A stretch of DNA of 5,352 nucleotides from positions 1-5,352 of the forward strand of contig PWHD01000040.1 in assembly GCA_003555335.1 (NCBI GenBank), in the 5' to 3' direction. Source of the DNA: Mollicutes bacterium (lineage in GTDB: Bacteria > Bacillota_I > Bacilli_A > Izemoplasmatales > Izemoplasmataceae). Position numbers and translations under genes: made by a program. This document shows positions 1 through 5,008 of the stretch, piece after piece; within the stretch, counting starts at the first letter, position 1, and every line of letters starts with the position of its first letter. Below the pieces are notes generated by a model, which saw only the letters and a program-made list of their open reading frames with translations, was not told the origin of the DNA and made no database searches.

Positions 1-22
1 AATTATAGCACAGCCCGTACTA

Positions 23-31
23 TGTTATAAT
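23..31 (+). promoter_or_regulatory. Extended -10 promoter of the glycosylase/carbonic anhydrase operon
   Basis: A perfect TATAAT at 26-31 is preceded by TGT at 23-25, giving a TGn extended -10 element. The best-spaced -35 candidate (TTATAG, 3-8, 17-bp spacer) matches the consensus poorly, so the promoter would rely on the extended -10. A start site about 7 nt downstream falls at G38/G39, giving a leader of only about 8-9 nt that begins with GGTGA, which would also be the Shine-Dalgarno element. Only 22 bases lie upstream in the window, so any distal element is not visible. Confidence 0.7.
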
Positions 32-46
32 GGATTTGGTGATTTT

Positions 47-667
47 ATGACATTTGAAATTTCAACCGAAGCGAAATCGTTTCTTAGAAACAAGGACCCT
101 TACATGCGGGCGCTCATCGATTCAGTGGGCGAACCCGAAGAACGAGCGATCGATGATCCTTTTAAGGCCATGATTGTCATCATCACAGGGCAACAGATCA
201 GCGAGAAAGCCGCGGATTCAATTATAGCGAGAATCTTCGAACGGTTCAATCCCATAACGCAAAAACACTTCAGCACCTTGAGCGTTGAGGACCTTCGCAG
301 TGTCGGGCTTTCGCGCATGAAGGCTTCGACCATTCTCAGGCTTGCAAAGATGGATGATCTCTCGGAACTGAGGGACGCCCCTAAAGAGACTGTCGAAAAA
401 CGCTTGTTGGACATCAAGGGGGTAGGCCGCTGGAGCGTCGAGATGTTCCATTTCGTGTGTCGCCAGGATCCCCACATCCTCTCCTTGCGAGACATCGGCA
501 TCGTCAACGCATTAAGGCGCCTTTACGACCTTGATAAGGATGCGCCACTCGATGTGTTTAAAGATTACTTCCATCCCTACCAGTCTGTCGCCGCATCGTA
601 TTTGTGGAAACTGCTGGAAGTGGATGATGAAACCTTACAATCAATCAAAAAGGACGTGAGACAATGA
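47..667 (+). CDS. DNA-3-methyladenine glycosylase II family (AlkA-like, HhH-GPD)
   Basis: This is a base-excision repair enzyme that would remove alkylated purines such as 3-methyladenine, leaving an abasic site; it acts in the cytoplasm on chromosomal DNA. The 206-residue protein has the HhH-GPD core: GQQIS at 48-52 (the family's QQxS helix), a helix-hairpin-helix at about 120-134 with IKGVGRWSVEM, and the catalytic aspartate at D149 in SLRDIGI. There is no C-terminal cysteine cluster, so it is not an EndoIII/MutY-type 4Fe-4S enzyme. It is shorter than E. coli AlkA (282 residues) because the N-terminal beta domain is missing, as in many compact AlkA homologues. The ATG at 47 is the first start after the promoter, with GGTGA at 38-42 as a weak ribosome binding site. 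The stop overlaps the next gene's start (ATGA, 664-667), so the two are translationally coupled. The family call is firm; the exact substrate range cannot be read from sequence. Confidence 0.92.
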   Translation: MTFEISTEAKSFLRNKDPYMRALIDSVGEPEERAIDDPFKAMIVIITGQQISEKAADSIIARIFERFNPITQKHFSTLSVEDLRSVGLSRMKASTILRLAKMDDLSELRDAPKETVEKRLLDIKGVGRWSVEMFHFVCRQDPHILSLRDIGIVNALRRLYDLDKDAPLDVFKDYFHPYQSVAASYLWKLLEVDDETLQSIKKDVRQ

Positions 668-1173
668 GTTTGATAACTTATAAGGGCAAAAGCCCGCAAA
701 TCAGTAATTCCGCCCATGTCTTTGACGGGGCGCACCTGATCGGCGATGTCACGCTTGAAGACAATGTGGGCGTATGGTTCAACGCAACACTGCGTGCCGA
801 CATGGCCCCTATCGTTGTCGGTGAGAACACCAACATCCAGGATAACAGCGTGGTGCATACCGATGAAGGCCAACCGACGACCATCGGCAAGAATGTGACC
901 GTCGGTCATAACGCCATCATCCATGCGGCCACCGTTGAAGATGAGGCCCTGATCGGCATGGGCAGCATCATCTTAAACGGCGCCGTCATCGAGAAAAACG
1001 TCCTTGTTGCAGCCGGTTGCGTGGTCCCTCCGGGAAAACGCATCAAAGCGCGAACCCTCGTGGTGGGCAATCCCGCAAAAGAAATCAAGGAACTGAGTGA
1101 AAAAGAGATCCAGGGCATACGCGACAACAAGGACCATTACGTCGCATTGTTAAAAGACTATACGGAACAATAA
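664..1173 (+). CDS. Gamma-class carbonic anhydrase-like protein (YrdA/PaaY family)
   Basis: This 169-residue protein is a left-handed beta-helix of hexapeptide repeats followed by a C-terminal helix, expected to be a cytosolic homotrimer with metal at the subunit interfaces. The three histidine ligands of the family are present with normal spacing: H65 (VVHTD), H82 and H87 (VGHNAIIHA). The RAD motif (R44, D46) and the QDNS stretch (59-62) are also typical, as is VVGNPAK (133-139) before the helix. Family members reversibly hydrate CO2, but many YrdA/PaaY-type proteins have weak or unknown activity, so 'carbonic anhydrase' is a family name here. The ATG overlaps the glycosylase stop by 4 nt, and AAGGA at 650-654 lies 9 nt upstream. 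It is the last gene of its operon; its TAA stop touches the left arm of the terminator. Length and motifs indicate an intact gene. Confidence 0.93.
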   Translation: MSLITYKGKSPQISNSAHVFDGAHLIGDVTLEDNVGVWFNATLRADMAPIVVGENTNIQDNSVVHTDEGQPTTIGKNVTVGHNAIIHAATVEDEALIGMGSIILNGAVIEKNVLVAAGCVVPPGKRIKARTLVVGNPAKEIKELSEKEIQGIRDNKDHYVALLKDYTEQ

Positions 1174-1199
1174 AAAACGCCTTTAAACAGGCGTTTTTT
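1172..1199. terminator. Bidirectional intrinsic terminator between convergent genes
   Basis: A perfect 11-bp inverted repeat (AAAAAACGCCT at 1172-1182, AGGCGTTTTTT at 1189-1199) surrounds a 6-nt loop. The flanking runs of A and T give a U tract on both strands, so it should stop transcription from both directions. The TAA of the carbonic anhydrase-like gene (1171-1173) touches the left arm, and the TAA of the leftward DUF454 gene (complement of 1183-1185) lies in the loop. Confidence 0.92.
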
Positions 1200-1563
1200 C
1201 GTTCGGAATGGTTTTCACATGAGTATAGAAATACAGGTATTTCGTGACGGCGAGCGCAATGATCAGTATGCGAATCGTCAGGATATCGATGGTAATGAAC
1301 GGAATCAGCAGCATCACATCCACCAAAAGCATCAGCCGCATCTTACCGCCACGGGTCATGGCGCGGTTCTCGGAGAAGTTTTTGAGATAGCGCCGGTAAA
1401 GCCACGTAGCGATGAACCATCGATGAAACCGTTTGGATCCTTTCGAGTAGAAATAAGCGGTCAGAAGGAGCATCGGCGTGGTCGGAAGCAAGGGCATGAC
1501 GATCCCGATGATGCCAAGCACCATGGTCAGCGTCCCTAGCGCGATATAGAGTGTTTTACGCAT
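1183..1563 (-). CDS. DUF454 (YbaN-like) small integral membrane protein
   Basis: This 126-residue membrane protein belongs to the DUF454/YbaN family, which has no established biochemical function. The signature is the N-terminal hydrophobic segment with LGIIGIVMPLLPTTP (16-30), followed by a basic loop with SKGSKRFHRWF (40-50) and two closely spaced hydrophobic segments at about 76-92 and 93-112. It is predicted to sit in the cytoplasmic membrane. The ATG (1561-1563) overlaps the 3' end of the upstream DUF438 gene by 8 nt; the nearest purine-rich ribosome-binding sequence is about 17 nt upstream, so translation probably depends on coupling to the DUF438 gene. The last codons lie in the right arm of the shared terminator and the stop is in its loop. 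The family call is confident; a role with the DUF438 sensor is only suggested by the overlap. Confidence 0.85.
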   Translation of the reverse strand: MRKTLYIALGTLTMVLGIIGIVMPLLPTTPMLLLTAYFYSKGSKRFHRWFIATWLYRRYLKNFSENRAMTRGGKMRLMLLVDVMLLIPFITIDILTIRILIIALAVTKYLYFYTHVKTIPNEKTPV

Positions 1564-2776
1564 CGTCGAGCAGTCGTTTCTCTCCCTCGAGACTCCTGAT
1601 GTCGGTAATGTCCTGGGTCATCTCGAGGGTTCCAAGATAGGTTCCATCCTTGTCCCGAACCGCGAAGTAGCGGATGTGAATGAACGTTCCACGCATCTGA
1701 ATCCAGAACGCCTCACTGTCTTTTTCACCGGATTTGAACGACTGCACGATTTTTTCAACCGTATCGACACTTGATGGCGGATGGCACATGTTGACGTGTC
1801 TTCCGATGATCGTTTTCGGTCGTTCGAAAATGCGTTCTTTTCCTTGTGTGAAGTAGCGGACGTGCCCTTCAGCGTCCACAAAGGTCAGATCGAGTGGAAG
1901 TGTGTTCAAAATGGCGTTGAGCTGAACGGGGTCAAGCGCTCCCGCATCGAACTCGACTTTGCCTGAATGAATTTTGACGTCCTCTTCTTCAGCAGTGTCT
2001 TCGCCCGCTTCGGCACTTGCGTCGAAACGATGTTTGGGCGCTTCCAAAAAGAAGCCGATTTCATCCGAACCCTCATCGATCTTAATGAAGTTGTAAAGGT
2101 TCAGCTTATCGTTGAGTAGCGGGATGAGAATGCTGTTTTCTTTGAAGACCATCTCCTGAGCCTGGTGAACAAGCGATTCGATATCGCTTCGGACATCCGC
2201 CACTTCAGTGCCGGGCGTGTTCAGCACGCTTTGGACATGGTTGATTTTCGCTCGGATTTCATCGTCGACGCCCCACATGACTTGAGGCGGAGCGGTGATG
2301 GCCTTCTTTTCCAAATAAGGGAAGAACAGCTGTTCCTTGCGTGTATAGTGCTTTTTGATCTCCGCCAAGCGGTCGACGCCGACTCTGAGCATCAAAATGG
2401 CGTGGTTGCCCTCTTGGTTCAGATACGGCTTGATTTCTTTGTCAATCAATGCCGTCAGACGGGCGTTCTCCTCTTTCAACAACCAAAGCGGATGCCCTCT
2501 GCGTTCTGTGGGGTCGTTGCCGTGCAGCGCTTCGACGCTGCTACCCATGACACCGGCATGGATGTCACAGAGTTTCTGGATTTCTTCGACGCTGATGTTT
2601 TCCTCTTCGACAAGCGCCTGTTCTATCTGGGAGATCTCCTCGGTGGAGACGGAGCCGAATTCCTGGCTGAATCGCTTTTTGATGGTTTCGGTGTCGCTGC
2701 CTCCATGGAGTTCTTTAATCAATTCCTTGAGGGCCCTTTTGCGTCTTCGGCTCTCATTGTTTATGAGCTCGCTCAT
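1556..2776 (-). CDS. DUF438 / hemerythrin-like / PAS domain protein
   Basis: This 406-residue soluble protein has three parts. Residues about 14-83 are the DUF438 domain, ending in LCDIHAG (69-75). Residues about 93-225 are a hemerythrin-like (HHE) four-helix bundle, with H95, E104, H143, E148 and E213 in GHP, HYTRKEQLFFPYLEK and KENSILIPLL contexts expected to supply iron ligands. An acidic linker (about 250-268) leads to a C-terminal PAS domain (about 277-395) with NTLPLDLTFVD, MCHPPSSV and LEMTQDITDIR, and the typical LEGEKRLLD tail, so the protein is complete. Such proteins are plausible cytosolic sensors of O2, NO or redox state through a non-heme di-iron site; that role is family-based inference. 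There is no kinase, cyclase or DNA-binding output domain. I chose the ATG at 2774-2776 because AAGGAAGTGA lies 7 nt upstream; the in-frame ATG at 2822-2824 has no ribosome binding site and sits in the upstream terminator. The 3' end overlaps the DUF454 gene. Confidence 0.92.
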   Translation of the reverse strand: MSELINNESRRRKRALKELIKELHGGSDTETIKKRFSQEFGSVSTEEISQIEQALVEEENISVEEIQKLCDIHAGVMGSSVEALHGNDPTERRGHPLWLLKEENARLTALIDKEIKPYLNQEGNHAILMLRVGVDRLAEIKKHYTRKEQLFFPYLEKKAITAPPQVMWGVDDEIRAKINHVQSVLNTPGTEVADVRSDIESLVHQAQEMVFKENSILIPLLNDKLNLYNFIKIDEGSDEIGFFLEAPKHRFDASAEAGEDTAEEEDVKIHSGKVEFDAGALDPVQLNAILNTLPLDLTFVDAEGHVRYFTQGKERIFERPKTIIGRHVNMCHPPSSVDTVEKIVQSFKSGEKDSEAFWIQMRGTFIHIRYFAVRDKDGTYLGTLEMTQDITDIRSLEGEKRLLDDA

Positions 2777-2780
2777 GCAA

Positions 2781-2790
2781 TCACTTCCTT
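2781..2790 (-). promoter_or_regulatory. Ribosome binding site that fixes the DUF438 protein start
   Basis: On the minus strand AAGGAAGTGA lies about 7 nt before the ATG at 2774-2776. It decides between this start and an upstream in-frame ATG at 2822-2824, which would add 16 residues encoded by promoter and terminator sequence. Confidence 0.85.
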
Positions 2791-2800
2791 TTCTATCCAT

Positions 2801-2829
2801 AGTATAAAAAAAGCGCCGCTTCATGATCA
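2801..2829 (-). promoter_or_regulatory. Candidate promoter of the DUF438-DUF454 unit
   Basis: On the minus strand TATACT (complement of 2801-2806) is a good -10 box. A weak -35 candidate, TGATCA (complement of 2824-2829), is 17 bp upstream and matches the consensus at three of six positions. The predicted start near 2794-2796 would give a leader of under 20 nt beginning just before the ribosome binding site. The -10 starts at the last T of the preceding terminator's U tract, and the -35 is in the terminator loop. The weak -35 suggests that the promoter may need an activator. Confidence 0.5.
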
Positions 2830-2839
2830 GTGAAACGGC
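2806..2839 (-). terminator. Intrinsic terminator after the GNAT-EIIA-DUF1858 unit
   Basis: On the minus strand a 9-bp stem (complement of 2831-2839 pairing with complement of 2815-2823, with one G-U wobble) encloses a 7-nt loop, and is followed by GC and seven T residues (complement of 2806-2812). On the plus strand the same stem has a C-A mismatch, so it works best leftward. It lies about 48 nt after the DUF1858 stop and directly before the DUF438 -10 box. Confidence 0.8.
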
Positions 2840-2886
2840 AATTTTTATAATTATGAGGGTAAAACGGATATTTATCAGTCTGTAAA

Positions 2887-3123
2887 CTATTTCGGCCGCG
2901 TATCGACAATCTGAAAGCCGTGACGGTTCGCCACCTTTTGCAAGGTGGGAAGCTCGACGCGTTTCATTTTCAGGCCGTGCTTGAGGGGAGTGAAACGTCC
3001 GACGGTATTGAGCATGTTTTTGTTTGTGGCTTTATCGAGCCCGATATCGACCATGACCTGCTTGAAGGACGGATGCGTGTCGATGATCGACTTGATGGAA
3101 TCGTTGATGTCTATGGTTTCCAT
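2887..3123 (-). CDS. DUF1858 domain protein, cysteine-less form
   Basis: This small soluble protein has 78 residues. The N-terminal half (IDINDSIKSII at 4-14, HPSFKQVMVDIGL at 17-29) matches the DUF1858 pattern of a short helical domain. The C-terminal half has the conserved-looking NMLNTVGRFTPLKHGLKMK (36-54). It has no cysteine, whereas some DUF1858 proteins carry a CxxC after the GL(D) turn; the longer cysteine-free form is the one I associate with DUF438 proteins in Bacillota. Function is unknown. I chose the ATG at 3121-3123 because GAGGAG (complement of 3131-3136) lies 7 nt upstream; an upstream extension in this frame would run through the EIIA gene. The ribosome binding site is made from the last two codons and stop of EIIA (GAG GAG TGA), so the genes are 4 nt apart and probably translationally coupled. 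Confidence 0.85.
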   Translation of the reverse strand: METIDINDSIKSIIDTHPSFKQVMVDIGLDKATNKNMLNTVGRFTPLKHGLKMKRVELPTLQKVANRHGFQIVDTRPK

Positions 3124-3127
3124 AAAT

Positions 3128-3562
3128 TCACTCCTCAGCCTTGGCTTGGTTTTTGAACCACTTGACCATCGCCGCTTCATCCTTGAGGGTGTCATCCTCG
3201 TGAAGGGCCGTGACAAAGTGTGAAATGCGGGCAAGCATGGTCTGGTGTTGCTCCGGGCTTTTGGCGCCGAAAACGAAGATGTGGTGGATGTGTTTTCCGA
3301 AGAAATGGACGCTTTGCCTGGTATAAAGATAGGCGATGAACGGTTCCGTCACGTGAGCATAGCTTTGCGCATGCAGGATAACCGTGTCCTTGGTGATGGC
3401 GAGCTCGCGTCCCGATTTATGAATCACATCGACGACATCCATGAGGTGATAGCTGGATAGCACCCCCGCATGCAAAAACTCCCGGGTCGCCTTGTAAAGG
3501 CCTTCTTCCCAGGAATCGAGCGCTTCGGTTCTAATGAAAGAAAAGCGGGGTTTTAATCGCAT
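3128..3562 (-). CDS. Atypical PTS EIIA type-2 (fructose/mannitol-type) domain protein
   Basis: This 144-residue cytosolic protein resembles a standalone PTS EIIA domain of the fructose/mannitol/nitrogen-PTS class, which takes a phosphoryl group from HPr or NPr on one histidine. Matching features are SWEEGLYKA (17-25), a helix with AGVLSSYHLMDVV (32-44), VILHA (61-65) where the active-site histidine would be H64, and VHFFGKHIHHIFVFGAKSPEQHQTML (85-110, seen in parts as the late beta strand and helix). The usual (A/L)LPH(A/G) context has lost its proline, and the N-terminal strand region is short, so it may be a regulatory or degenerate domain. It has several other histidines (H70, H86, H91, H93, H94). 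No EIIB, EIIC, HPr or sugar-catabolic gene lies in the window. Its ATG follows AAGGTGA, which includes the GNAT stop, with a 4-nt gap. The family call is fairly good; PTS function is uncertain. Confidence 0.75.
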   Translation of the reverse strand: MRLKPRFSFIRTEALDSWEEGLYKATREFLHAGVLSSYHLMDVVDVIHKSGRELAITKDTVILHAQSYAHVTEPFIAYLYTRQSVHFFGKHIHHIFVFGAKSPEQHQTMLARISHFVTALHEDDTLKDEAAMVKWFKNQAKAEE

Positions 3563-3566
3563 GGTA

Positions 3567-4184
3567 TCACCTTACATTCTTTTTATCGCGTTTGAGCACG
3601 ATGGAACCGATGGCCTCGCCTTTGTGGTTGTCGTAGTATTCGGCGCACTTTTCAAAACCGATCTTCTCATAGAAAGTGCGCGCATCATTGTTTCGATAGT
3701 TGACATGCAGATAAAGGGTCTGACAGTCTTCCTGCAATTTCTTCAGCGTCTTTGATCCGTAGCCTTTGCCTTTTTCTTCTTCTCTCAGAGAGAGAGTCAG
3801 CACATAAAGGCTTTCCGGCGACATCTCACAGCCGTGAAGTCTGCGGACCTTGCGAATGATGAACATCCGTTTCAGCGTCTCAAGGAAGCCGAGTTTCCTA
3901 AGGCCGATTGAAAACGTCTTCTTTTCAAGCGTTTTGCGTTTGGTAGCCTTGTAAGAGACCACCACACCCACAAGCCTTCCTTCGTCCATGATGCACTGGG
4001 TATGCGGTGGAGAAAAAAGGGTTTCATTCTGCTCGTTCACAAGCATGGCTTCGATAATGTCAATGGCCTTTTCCTTCGAACCAAACAACAACCGGTACAT
4101 GATTTCATCCGAACATTCAATGAGTTCCGCCACTTGACGGACATTATGTTTTGAACTGTCAAAATATTCCAATTTCATTTGCAT
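3567..4184 (-). CDS. GNAT family N-acetyltransferase
   Basis: This is a predicted cytosolic acetyl-CoA-dependent N-acetyltransferase of unknown substrate. From the ATG at 4184 it has 205 residues. Motif A, the pyrophosphate-binding loop, is at 134-145 (REEEKGKGYGSK), and motif B is NNDARTFYEKIGF (165-177) with the usual tyrosine (Y172) as likely general acid. The N-terminal 60 residues and a basic stretch (about 79-116) are lineage-specific and give no substrate clue. Starts are crowded: GTG at 4187, ATG at 4184 and ATG at 4178. I prefer 4184 because AAGGG (complement of 4191-4195) is 6 nt upstream; 4178 remains possible if transcription starts near 4189, as the promoter suggests. It is the first gene of a three-gene unit with EIIA and DUF1858, and its last codons (AGG TGA) form the EIIA ribosome binding site. 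Confidence 0.88.
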   Translation of the reverse strand: MQMKLEYFDSSKHNVRQVAELIECSDEIMYRLLFGSKEKAIDIIEAMLVNEQNETLFSPPHTQCIMDEGRLVGVVVSYKATKRKTLEKKTFSIGLRKLGFLETLKRMFIIRKVRRLHGCEMSPESLYVLTLSLREEEKGKGYGSKTLKKLQEDCQTLYLHVNYRNNDARTFYEKIGFEKCAEYYDNHKGEAIGSIVLKRDKKNVR

Positions 4185-4195
4185 CACCCACCCTT

Positions 4196-4204
4196 ATTTT
4201 AGCA
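4196..4204 (-). promoter_or_regulatory. Extended -10 promoter of the GNAT-EIIA-DUF1858 operon
   Basis: On the minus strand TGC precedes TAAAAT (complement of 4196-4201), an extended -10 element. The best -35 candidate, TTAGAG about 18 bp upstream, is poor. A start 7 nt downstream falls near G4189/G4188, giving a leader of about 5 nt to the ATG at 4184 or 11 nt to the ATG at 4178. The arrangement closely mirrors the glycosylase promoter at 23-31. Confidence 0.55.
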
Positions 4205-4239
4205 CAACACTGTAACTCACTCTAATTTTTTCCGCAGAT

Positions 4240-4270
4240 TTGACACAAAATCCGTTGTATATTGTATAAT
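4240..4270 (+). promoter_or_regulatory. Promoter of the CYTH-domain gene
   Basis: A perfect TTGACA at 4240-4245 and a perfect TATAAT at 4265-4270 are separated by 19 bp, slightly longer than the optimal 17. The predicted start near 4277 gives a leader of about 22 nt carrying the ribosome binding site. It is divergent from the GNAT promoter in the same 114-bp gap. Confidence 0.75.
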
Positions 4271-4284
4271 AATCAATGAAATGT

Positions 4285-4293
4285 AAGGAGGAT
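4285..4293 (+). promoter_or_regulatory. Strong Shine-Dalgarno of the CYTH-domain gene
   Basis: AAGGAGGAT contains a full AGGAGG 7 nt before the ATG at 4299. An ATG at 4294-4296 is in another frame and too close to be the start. This is the strongest ribosome binding site in the window. Confidence 0.9.
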
Positions 4294-4298
4294 ATGCC

Positions 4299-4895
4299 AT
4301 GCCAAAAAGAACTCGAGTCATTGACAAGGAATTACGCCATGAGCTGTCGAAAGAACAATGTTATGAGATGATGGACTATCTCATGGCACAGTTCTCCGAC
4401 AAGACCGACATTCATTACAACTATTATTTCGATACGCCCGACCGGTCTTTGGCAAAGCGCAATATCACACTGCGTGAACGCACCATACGGAAAGATGGCC
4501 ACATATCGTACCATCTGACGCTCAAAATCCCGACCATCGATGAGGATACCTATCTGGAATACCACCAACGCCTCAGTGAAAAGGAAATGCGTCTGCTTGT
4601 CTACAACGACAAGCTTCCGGAAGGCGAAATAAAGGAACTGGATTCCATCCACGGGGGCGATGTCCGAAACGTGAACATGATTCGCGTCAATCGTGTCGAT
4701 GCGACTTATAAGGATATCACGGTGTTCTTCGACAAAATCTCCCACCGGGGCAAAACATTCTATGAGATCGGCACCCGGATCGATGACAGCGGAGATACAT
4801 CGAGGGATGAAAAAAGCGAACAGTTCGTAGAACTGCTCAACACCTTCGGAATCGATTTCCATCAAGCCAAAAGACGTAGCGTCAAATTTCGCTAA
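4299..4895 (+). CDS. CYTH domain protein (YjbK-like triphosphate tunnel family)
   Basis: This 198-residue cytosolic protein belongs to the CYTH / triphosphate tunnel metalloenzyme superfamily, whose members bind triphosphate compounds in an eight-stranded barrel and include thiamine triphosphatases, polyphosphatases and class IV adenylate cyclases. Supporting motifs are YYFDTPD (42-48), the basic strand ITLRERT (56-62), LTLKIP (73-78), LEYHQRLSE (86-94), DKISHRGKTFYEIG (145-158) and the basic C-terminal KRRSVKF (191-197). The family's N-terminal ExExK is altered to D9-x-E11-x-R13, and the late acidic pair after the tyrosine reads E156-x-G158. The substitutions at 9 and 13 are conservative; G158 removes an acidic side chain. 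Substrate and activity are not determined by sequence. It is a monocistronic gene with a strong promoter, strong ribosome binding site and its own terminator. The gene is intact. Confidence 0.85.
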   Translation: MPKRTRVIDKELRHELSKEQCYEMMDYLMAQFSDKTDIHYNYYFDTPDRSLAKRNITLRERTIRKDGHISYHLTLKIPTIDEDTYLEYHQRLSEKEMRLLVYNDKLPEGEIKELDSIHGGDVRNVNMIRVNRVDATYKDITVFFDKISHRGKTFYEIGTRIDDSGDTSRDEKSEQFVELLNTFGIDFHQAKRRSVKFR

Positions 4896-4901
4896 TGCTC
4901 G

Positions 4902-4930
4902 AAGACTCGGATATATCCGGGTCTTTTTTT
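4902..4930 (+). terminator. Intrinsic terminator of the CYTH-domain gene
   Basis: AAGACTCGG (4902-4910) pairs with CCGGGTCTT (4917-4925) with one T-G wobble around a 6-nt ATATAT loop, followed by T residues to 4930. It begins 6 nt after the TAA stop. Confidence 0.9.
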
Positions 4931-4941
4931 AATGGATAAAC

Positions 4942-4991
4942 AAAAACTGCACCCCTTTTGGAAGAGTTCATCTCCAATCTATGGGGTGCAG
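4942..4991 (-). terminator. Intrinsic terminator of the right-edge membrane protein gene
   Basis: CTGCACCCC (4947-4955) and GGGGTGCAG (4983-4991) form a perfect 9-bp stem; inside it TTGGA (4958-4962) and TCCAA (4973-4977) form a second helix. On the minus strand the hairpin is followed by five T residues (complement of 4942-4946). It starts 18 nt after the TAG stop of the leftward gene. On the plus strand the downstream T tract is weak, so it mainly serves the minus strand. Confidence 0.85.
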
Positions 4992-5008
4992 AGCATTTTC
5001 TTGAAATT

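Noticed and set aside
2777..2824. N-terminal extension of the DUF438 protein from an ATG at 2822-2824
   Set aside because: It has no ribosome binding site and is encoded by terminator and promoter sequence; the start at 2776 has a strong, well-spaced site.
2165..2833. A 222-codon open frame on the plus strand opposite the DUF438 gene
   Set aside because: It lies opposite a gene with clear domain motifs, shows no family pattern and lacks a convincing ribosome binding site; it is a shadow frame.
2840..2886. A TATAAT on the plus strand at 2846-2851 as a rightward promoter
   Set aside because: No gene starts downstream on the plus strand and no -35 is visible; it is AT-rich spacer after the DUF1858 stop.
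3124..3234. N-terminal extension of the DUF1858 protein in the same frame
   Set aside because: It would overlap the EIIA gene, adds a low-complexity basic stretch unlike the family, and the ATG at 3123 has GAGGAG at ideal spacing.
4332..4865. A 177-codon open frame on the minus strand opposite the CYTH gene
   Set aside because: The plus strand carries a promoter, strong ribosome binding site, family motifs and terminator; the opposite frame has none of these.
4902..4991. Possible small RNA or riboswitch in the paired hairpins between the CYTH and membrane genes
   Set aside because: The two hairpins face opposite strands and each follows a gene's stop closely with a T tract, so they are explained as back-to-back terminators.
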